From Oceanibacterium hippocampi (GTDB lineage Bacteria > Pseudomonadota > Alphaproteobacteria > Sneathiellales > Sneathiellaceae): a DNA stretch of 64,000 nt. The position numbers were made by a program, and so were the translations under genes. The notes below the pieces were generated by a model. The model did not search any database, was not told where the DNA came from, and worked only from the letters and a program-made list of their open reading frames with translations. Positions 60,201 to 64,000 of the stretch are shown here, one piece after another. The stretch spans positions 62,001-126,000 of the forward strand of contig NZ_FWFR01000006.1 in the NCBI RefSeq assembly GCF_900172325.1. Direction: 5' to 3'. Within the stretch, counting starts at the first letter, position 1. The number at the start of each line of letters is the position of its first letter.

Positions 60201-61792
60201 ACGACGCGCTGAAGCGGATCATCGTGGACTCGGTCGAGAACGGGCTGATCTCCGGCGTCGATGACGCGGACATCGCAGTCCTGCTGCGCGAGGGGATCGA
60301 GGAGGGCCTGCGGCTTCTCCAGATCAAGTCGCTGTTCCGGGACGAGGTGACGGATCCGGTCGAGACGACCCTGATGGACATGATCGAGGCGCTGGAGCCC
60401 GCCTTCGAGCAGCTTGTCGCGGACGCCAAGAAGGCCGGGATCGACCTCGTCAAGGTCGAGGCGGCGCTGACCCGCGACCGCCTGAACATTCTCCGCCAGG
60501 CCACGAAGGAGCAGCTGGAGGAACTGGCCGCCTCGCCGATCCGCTTCGTCGCCGATGCCCCGGCCCGTGATCGTCTGGCCCCGCTGGAGGCGGAGGTCGA
60601 GCTGGCCCGCCGCGAGGCCATCGACCTGATCAACGAGGAAATCCTCGCCAACCAGGCACTGGCGCAGGAGGCGGAGCGCGCCCGGAACTCGCTCGACGGG
60701 ATCCGCGAGGGGCTGGCGGAATTCGCCGACTCGCTCAAGCTCTCCGATCTCTCGCCGTTCACCCCTGCCGAGAAGCTGGCGGAGGCGCGCAGCCAGTTCG
60801 ACACGCAACTGGCGCTCGCACGCGGCGGCGACGTGGACGCGCTGGCGGGCTTCACCGATATCGCCCAGGGCTTCCTTGAAGCCAGCCGGGCCTTCAATGC
60901 TTCCTCGGCCCCGTTCCAGTCGGACTTCGACCTCGTGCAGGCGGTGCTGGAGGAATTGCAGACCTCGTCGGTCACCTCGAAGGACAGCCAGCAGGCGTTC
61001 CTCGACGAGATCGCCGCGCAGAACCAGTTGCTCGTCGACATGGCGGCGGCGCTCAGCGAACCGGAGGGGCCGAACGCCGGCCTGCTCCGCGACCAGCTGG
61101 CCGAACTTGCCGGCATGGGTGTCGGCATCGACGGGCTCTCCGCCGGGATCGAGGCGACGCTGAAGGTGCAGGAGCAGGTCGCGGCGCTGCTCGGCCAGAT
61201 CAACGCACGGAACCAGACGGCGACCGAGAAGGCGGCGGAGGCAGCCGCCAAGCGGGACGCCAAGGCCCGCGAGGACATCATCCCCGACGACATCCCGACG
61301 ACCGACGAACTGGTGCAGAGCCACCGCGACCTTCAGGCGATCATCCGCGACGGCAGCTTCGGCGGCACGACCCTGTTCAACAGGAATGGCGGGGCCTTCT
61401 CGAATTCCGGCACCGACGATCCGAACAGCCTGCGCGGCTTCGCCACGGGTGGGCTCGTGCCGGGCTTCGGCGGGACCGACAGCGTGATCGCGCGGGTCAC
61501 GCCGGGCGAGTTCGTGATGACGCCGGGCGCGGTCAACGACATCGGCCTGCCGGCGCTCACCGCGATGAACCGGGGCGGCGCCTTCGACGGGCTGGCGGCC
61601 GAGTTGCGCGCCATGCGGGCGGAGATCGCGGCCCTCCGCGCCGACAATGTCCGGCTCACCGAGACCGTCGCCCGGGTCGGCGCGAGCCAGATCGACGAAA
61701 TGCGGCGCGGCACGGCGGTGGTCGATGACGGCCTCGGCCGGATCGCCGATTCCGCCGAACGCAAGGCCCCGAGGCAGAGGAGTGCCGGCTGA
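57221..61792 (+). CDS. Tape measure protein
   Basis: 1523 residues. The N-terminal part (about 45-240: ASDTYSGFIATLTAGTGSAE, EELKLQLGDRIPGAMRIASE) is the conserved tape-measure domain. A hydrophobic stretch (about 300-355, GAAAAFTAALLANPIVLAGL) may insert into the host membrane. Long helical segments follow, then GFATGGLVPGFGGTDSVIAR and VTPGEFVMTPGAV near the end, a widespread tape-measure motif. Its length sets tail length. It starts inside the chaperone extension and ends with a TGATG overlap. Confidence 0.93.
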   Translation: MAVTPEAPIRVGVIKGREALSELAEIGRQGQAHLKSIDAGVGRLEQSMKRTIGQTVGLRTAVTSLGAAFGGFSLVRIGREIRDASDTYSGFIATLTAGTGSAEAANEEYNYLRETVARLGLEIQSAAPGFTKLTSATRGTALAGQATRDIFESVAIAARVLKLDTQQTDGALRALEQIASKGVVSMEELKLQLGDRIPGAMRIASEAMGVSTAQLIKMIESGELLSEDFLPKFAARLKQEFAGALPQAMEAAQASTAALNNALFDLGTNIAASGFIDAYIGSVEALTDVVGFAAAHTDELTNGVIALSTALTASAVPALLSGAGAAAAFTAALLANPIVLAGLAIGGVTFALLELADAHRTAAEEIERADAVQKQMIALREQAAKATGDEAEAIDRKIAALEREEKKQADVLRGHLVSVEAKIAQLRHLAGGEDPGTFVFSDLIRQRTDLQNALNRITGQISEEEQFWRELTAGGSLLGEGAARAADGVRNMTDAEKELNAAIKEGADEILVWTDAFEAALDLENRRLVKQNEVIDGLKTEREELTLSAQEIRIRHALLKAGVERDSEAGKSIVALVKSIDAAKKSSADLDGIVEDANDELARMAAEAEVAGTAILKMQGDQAAFRGARAELEFQNQLLRNRIEGHGELNAALELEREIRERFPAASEEQIQALLAQKRVQGELTDAVAEQERAAQDLARAYDQLARNIQDSLADAFYNVLDDADEGFDEFFDNLVDLAKKAAAQIAAAMVIQPVLGGIGSALGIGGQIAGGGGLLGSLFGGGTTGNAGALDIAKTIGGILPKPFDISGAIGAGGLFAPATATSLGGGFASSAAGGLGVAAVPGGVSNVGYVTGAAGPLAGAAPFLAGAGALAGIASLAFLGYSSVAGNKPIPRAAASVGVGPDGRLLVTDAQTRDKAPQEVADQFGQQLIAVLQGFADATGGTFAPDFDARIGFNAVKKAFDTQIRGVDPADGFLVSENGDAIQKTPMFRELDDALKRIIVDSVENGLISGVDDADIAVLLREGIEEGLRLLQIKSLFRDEVTDPVETTLMDMIEALEPAFEQLVADAKKAGIDLVKVEAALTRDRLNILRQATKEQLEELAASPIRFVADAPARDRLAPLEAEVELARREAIDLINEEILANQALAQEAERARNSLDGIREGLAEFADSLKLSDLSPFTPAEKLAEARSQFDTQLALARGGDVDALAGFTDIAQGFLEASRAFNASSAPFQSDFDLVQAVLEELQTSSVTSKDSQQAFLDEIAAQNQLLVDMAAALSEPEGPNAGLLRDQLAELAGMGVGIDGLSAGIEATLKVQEQVAALLGQINARNQTATEKAAEAAAKRDAKAREDIIPDDIPTTDELVQSHRDLQAIIRDGSFGGTTLFNRNGGAFSNSGTDDPNSLRGFATGGLVPGFGGTDSVIARVTPGEFVMTPGAVNDIGLPALTAMNRGGAFDGLAAELRAMRAEIAALRADNVRLTETVARVGASQIDEMRRGTAVVDDGLGRIADSAERKAPRQRSAG

Positions 61793-62829
61793 TGGCTACC
61801 CGCTTCTACAACCGGGTCCGGGAGACCTCGACGACGACCGGGACCGGGGCGCTGACCTTGGGCGGCGCGCCGACCGACTACCTGACCTTCGCGGCCGCGG
61901 TGCCCGACGGCGCGGCGGTCGCCTACATGATCATCGCCTGGCCGGACTACGAGATCGGCGTCGGCACCTTCACCGCGCCGGACCAGCTCGGCCGCGACAC
62001 CGTGCTGGAAAGTTCCAACGGCGGCTCGAAGGTCGACTGGCCGGCCGGCACCCGCGACGTGATCGCGACCGCGCCCGGGCAGCTCCTGTTCGACCTGGGC
62101 GGCGCCAACGCGCTGACCGGCAGCCTCGATATCTCCGGCGGCACGCTGACCGGCGAGATCGGCACCGGCAACCTTGCCGCGGGCGCGGTCACCAACGCCA
62201 AGATCGCCGACGGCACCATCGGCTTCTCGAAGATCGTCCAGACCAGCGCGGCGATCGCCGACCAGGCGACGATGGAGGCGGGCGCCAGTTCGTCGCGCTG
62301 GGTGACGCCGCTCGGCACGAAGCAGGCGCTCGACTACCACGTGCCTCGCACCCCGATGGCGGGCGGCACGACCAACGTGATCTCGGGCAGCCCCTCCACG
62401 ATCCAGTTCACCAGTATCCCCTCCTGGGCCCGGCGGATCACCATCGGCCTCCATGACGTCTCCTATACCGGGGGCGGGCTGATCGTGCAGATCGGCCCGT
62501 CCGCCGGCGTCGACACGACCGGCTATGTCTCGGCGGCGGCGAAGATGCGCCACGACGGCTCGGGCCCGGAGATCTTCTCCAACACCGCGACCGACGGCTT
62601 CCTGATCGGCGGCACGGCGGAGACCCTGAACGGCGTCGTCACCCTGCTCGCCCCGGTCGCCGGCGAGGCGCGCTGGATCTGCGCGGCGCACGGCATGGCG
62701 GGCACGGCGCATGCGTTCTCGGCCGGCGGGCGGAAGGCGATCGCCTCGGGGATCCTCGAACGCATCACCTTGCGCGGCTCCGGCATCACCTTCACCGGCG
62801 GCCGCGTCAGCATCACCTGGGAGGCATAG
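61792..62829 (+). CDS. Tail-tip or fibre-like prophage protein
   Basis: 345 residues. It begins MATRFYNRVRETSTTTGTGA, a motif seen in siphovirus tail-fibre-like proteins; the centre has Gly/Thr-rich repeats (SLDISGGTLTGEIGTGNLAA) and the C-terminus is beta-rich. It probably forms part of the distal tail. No enzyme motif is visible. Confidence 0.6.
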   Translation: MATRFYNRVRETSTTTGTGALTLGGAPTDYLTFAAAVPDGAAVAYMIIAWPDYEIGVGTFTAPDQLGRDTVLESSNGGSKVDWPAGTRDVIATAPGQLLFDLGGANALTGSLDISGGTLTGEIGTGNLAAGAVTNAKIADGTIGFSKIVQTSAAIADQATMEAGASSSRWVTPLGTKQALDYHVPRTPMAGGTTNVISGSPSTIQFTSIPSWARRITIGLHDVSYTGGGLIVQIGPSAGVDTTGYVSAAAKMRHDGSGPEIFSNTATDGFLIGGTAETLNGVVTLLAPVAGEARWICAAHGMAGTAHAFSAGGRKAIASGILERITLRGSGITFTGGRVSITWEA

Positions 62830-63546
62830 ATGGACTTCCCGAAGGACGAGGACCTGCAGGCGAGCTTCGGCCCGTTCAACGAGACCTTCAAGTTCCGGAC
62901 GACGAAGCGGCCGGAGCTGGTCGGGGCGATCCCGGTAACGGTCGGCCCCGGGCAATGGGTCGGCGTCGTCTCGGTCAAGATCACCGGGGCGCAGCCCGGC
63001 GACCATTACGACATCGAGGGCCAGATCGGCGTGACCAACGAGCTCGGCCACCCGGTCAACGTCTCGGCGAAGTTCGTGCTGGCGCGGAACCGCGACATCG
63101 GCGACGGCGCCTTCGTCGATATCTCGGAAGGCGGCGGGCCGAATGTCAGCGGCTCGGCCAACGCCGCGACCGACCCGCTGTTCCTCGGCAACCGCCATCA
63201 CGAGGTGCTGACCGAGATCGGCTCCTTCGTCTACCCGGCAGGCGGCACGTACAAGCGGATCGTGCTGGCGCTTCGCGCCGTCTCCAGCGTCGCGCAGACC
63301 GGCGAGACGCTGAAGATCGACCCGGACAGCAGCGACATCAGGGTGACGCGCTCGCGCCGGGTCGAGCCCTCCGCGCCGCCCGCGACCGACCTCGCGGCGC
63401 TCGAGGCCCGCGTCGCGGCGCTGGAGGCGGCGAGCGGCGGCGAGACCCTGCCCCCGCCGCCGGCGGCGATCACGGGCGATATCGAGAACCGCGTCGCGGC
63501 GCTCGAGGCGAAGCTCGCGGCGGCCGGCCGGGCGCTCGGGGCCTGA
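62830..63546 (+). CDS. Tail-tip protein with C-terminal coiled coil
   Basis: 238 residues starting directly after the previous stop. The N-terminal ~170 residues are beta-rich and include ITGAQPGDHYDIEGQIGVTN. The C-terminal ~55 residues hold two coiled-coil stretches (LAALEARVAALEAA, IENRVAALEAKLAAAGRAL) likely to trimerise. A tail-associated structural role is inferred from position. Confidence 0.58.
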   Translation: MDFPKDEDLQASFGPFNETFKFRTTKRPELVGAIPVTVGPGQWVGVVSVKITGAQPGDHYDIEGQIGVTNELGHPVNVSAKFVLARNRDIGDGAFVDISEGGGPNVSGSANAATDPLFLGNRHHEVLTEIGSFVYPAGGTYKRIVLALRAVSSVAQTGETLKIDPDSSDIRVTRSRRVEPSAPPATDLAALEARVAALEAASGGETLPPPPAAITGDIENRVAALEAKLAAAGRALGA

Positions 63547-63550
63547 GCCG

Positions 63551-64000
63551 ATGCTGGGCCTTCATCCGACCGGCTCCCAGCCGCTCGCCTCGGGCGGCTA
63601 CGCGGACTTCGCCTATCTCTACGTGCCGGGGCTGTTCGAGCAGCTGATCGCCGACCCGGCCCCGGCGCTCGAATTCCTCGTCGAGATCGTCGCCTGGGAC
63701 CGCGCGGCCGGGGCGACGACGACACTCCGCTATTCCATGCGGGGCTTCACCTCCGGGCCTTCGGACTCGGTCGCGAACACCCATTACGAGGGCCGGCTCG
63801 CCTCGCCGTTCCGCTTCTCGCAGTCGATGTTCCAGGCGGGCGCGCTCGGCGGGCGCTCGGAGCCCTCCTTCGGCACGATCCGGCTGATCAACCTCGACGG
63901 CGGCCTCGACGGCCTCGCCGACATGGCGATCGACGGCCGGGAAGTTACCGTGCGGGCCGGCGGCATCGGCTTCGGCTACGACGACTTCCTGACCATCCTG
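63551..64000 (+). CDS. Tail protein, N-terminal part (runs off the window)
   Basis: 150 residues visible, frame open to the right edge. Segments DFAYLYVPGLFEQLIADPAP and SPFRFSQSMFQAGALGGRSE with GTIRLINLDGGLDGLADMAI look like the beginning of a tail-tip hub or baseplate-type protein of siphoviruses. It starts five bases after the previous stop. The family cannot be named from this fragment. Confidence 0.6.
   Translation, partial: MLGLHPTGSQPLASGGYADFAYLYVPGLFEQLIADPAPALEFLVEIVAWDRAAGATTTLRYSMRGFTSGPSDSVANTHYEGRLASPFRFSQSMFQAGALGGRSEPSFGTIRLINLDGGLDGLADMAIDGREVTVRAGGIGFGYDDFLTIL

Larger units (their letters stand above)
34408..64000. mobile_element. Lambda-like siphovirus prophage (left end to tail-tip genes), incomplete in window
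   Basis: Gene order is int-xis, WYL gene, cI/cro, early genes, replication initiator, Q-position gene, cos-like region, terminase, portal, protease-capsid, tail tube, tail chaperone, tape measure, tail-tip. This is the lambda prophage order read from attL. The tape measure without a contractile sheath gene indicates a long flexible tail. All structural frames are open. Lysis genes, the remaining tail tip and attR lie outside. Most early genes overlap by ATGA or TGATG, showing compact transcription units. Confidence 0.93.

Overview
The window is GC-rich, densely coded bacterial DNA. Gene content and order point to an alphaproteobacterium, probably Rhodospirillales-like. The evidence is the run erpA / argS-like / SPOR / nagZ / scpA / scpB / tatABC / serS / surE / pcm / LysM-LytM lipoprotein, the group valS / popZ / tolC / pcm-like, and a B12-dependent C1 operon with DUF1638 and PF13769 members. 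The species cannot be named from the sequence alone.

Positions 1-34333 are host chromosome. The left edge holds the end of nadK and a VOC protein. Next is a minus-strand operon (851-6976) for corrinoid-dependent methyl transfer: corrinoid protein, DUF1638, PF13769 protein, MetV-like zinc protein, methylene-THF reductase, pterin methyltransferase and a RACo/RamA-like reactivator. The substrate-specific methyltransferase is not in the window. Divergent from it are a PLP decarboxylase and a carboxyltransferase. The long minus-strand housekeeping cluster 10879-24802 covers cell wall, stress, Tat export, SMC partners and an Fe(III)-type ABC transporter. In the slot usually held by argS it carries a 329-residue ArgS-like protein with no catalytic domain, and dgt is absent. 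ErpA, XthA, GFA, IlvD, ValS, PopZ, TolC and a divergent PCMT follow.

From tRNA-Cys (34334-34407) to the right edge is the left part of a prophage laid out like lambda. The order is integrase and excisionase, a WYL protein, CI/Cro control, a CII-like regulator, and a string of overlapping small early genes. The early genes include GcrA- and GapR-like proteins, a ParB-like protein, DUF5131 and a C5 DNA methyltransferase. A replication initiator with four internal iterons and an A-rich tract follows, then a gene in the Q position, a promoter with an immediate terminator, and a cos-like repeat region. The late genes are Nu1/GpA terminase, a W-like joiner, a lambda-type portal, a fused HK97-type protease-capsid, tail genes with a likely -1 frameshift, a 1523-residue tape measure and the start of the tail-tip genes. 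Lysis genes, the rest of the tail tip and attR are outside the window. The structural genes look intact, so the prophage could be functional.

The most notable items are the catalytic-core-less ArgS at the argS locus, the corrinoid operon with two uncharacterised families, and the phage control architecture (origin inside the initiator gene, Q-type late control, cos repeats, frameshift and nested capsid start).
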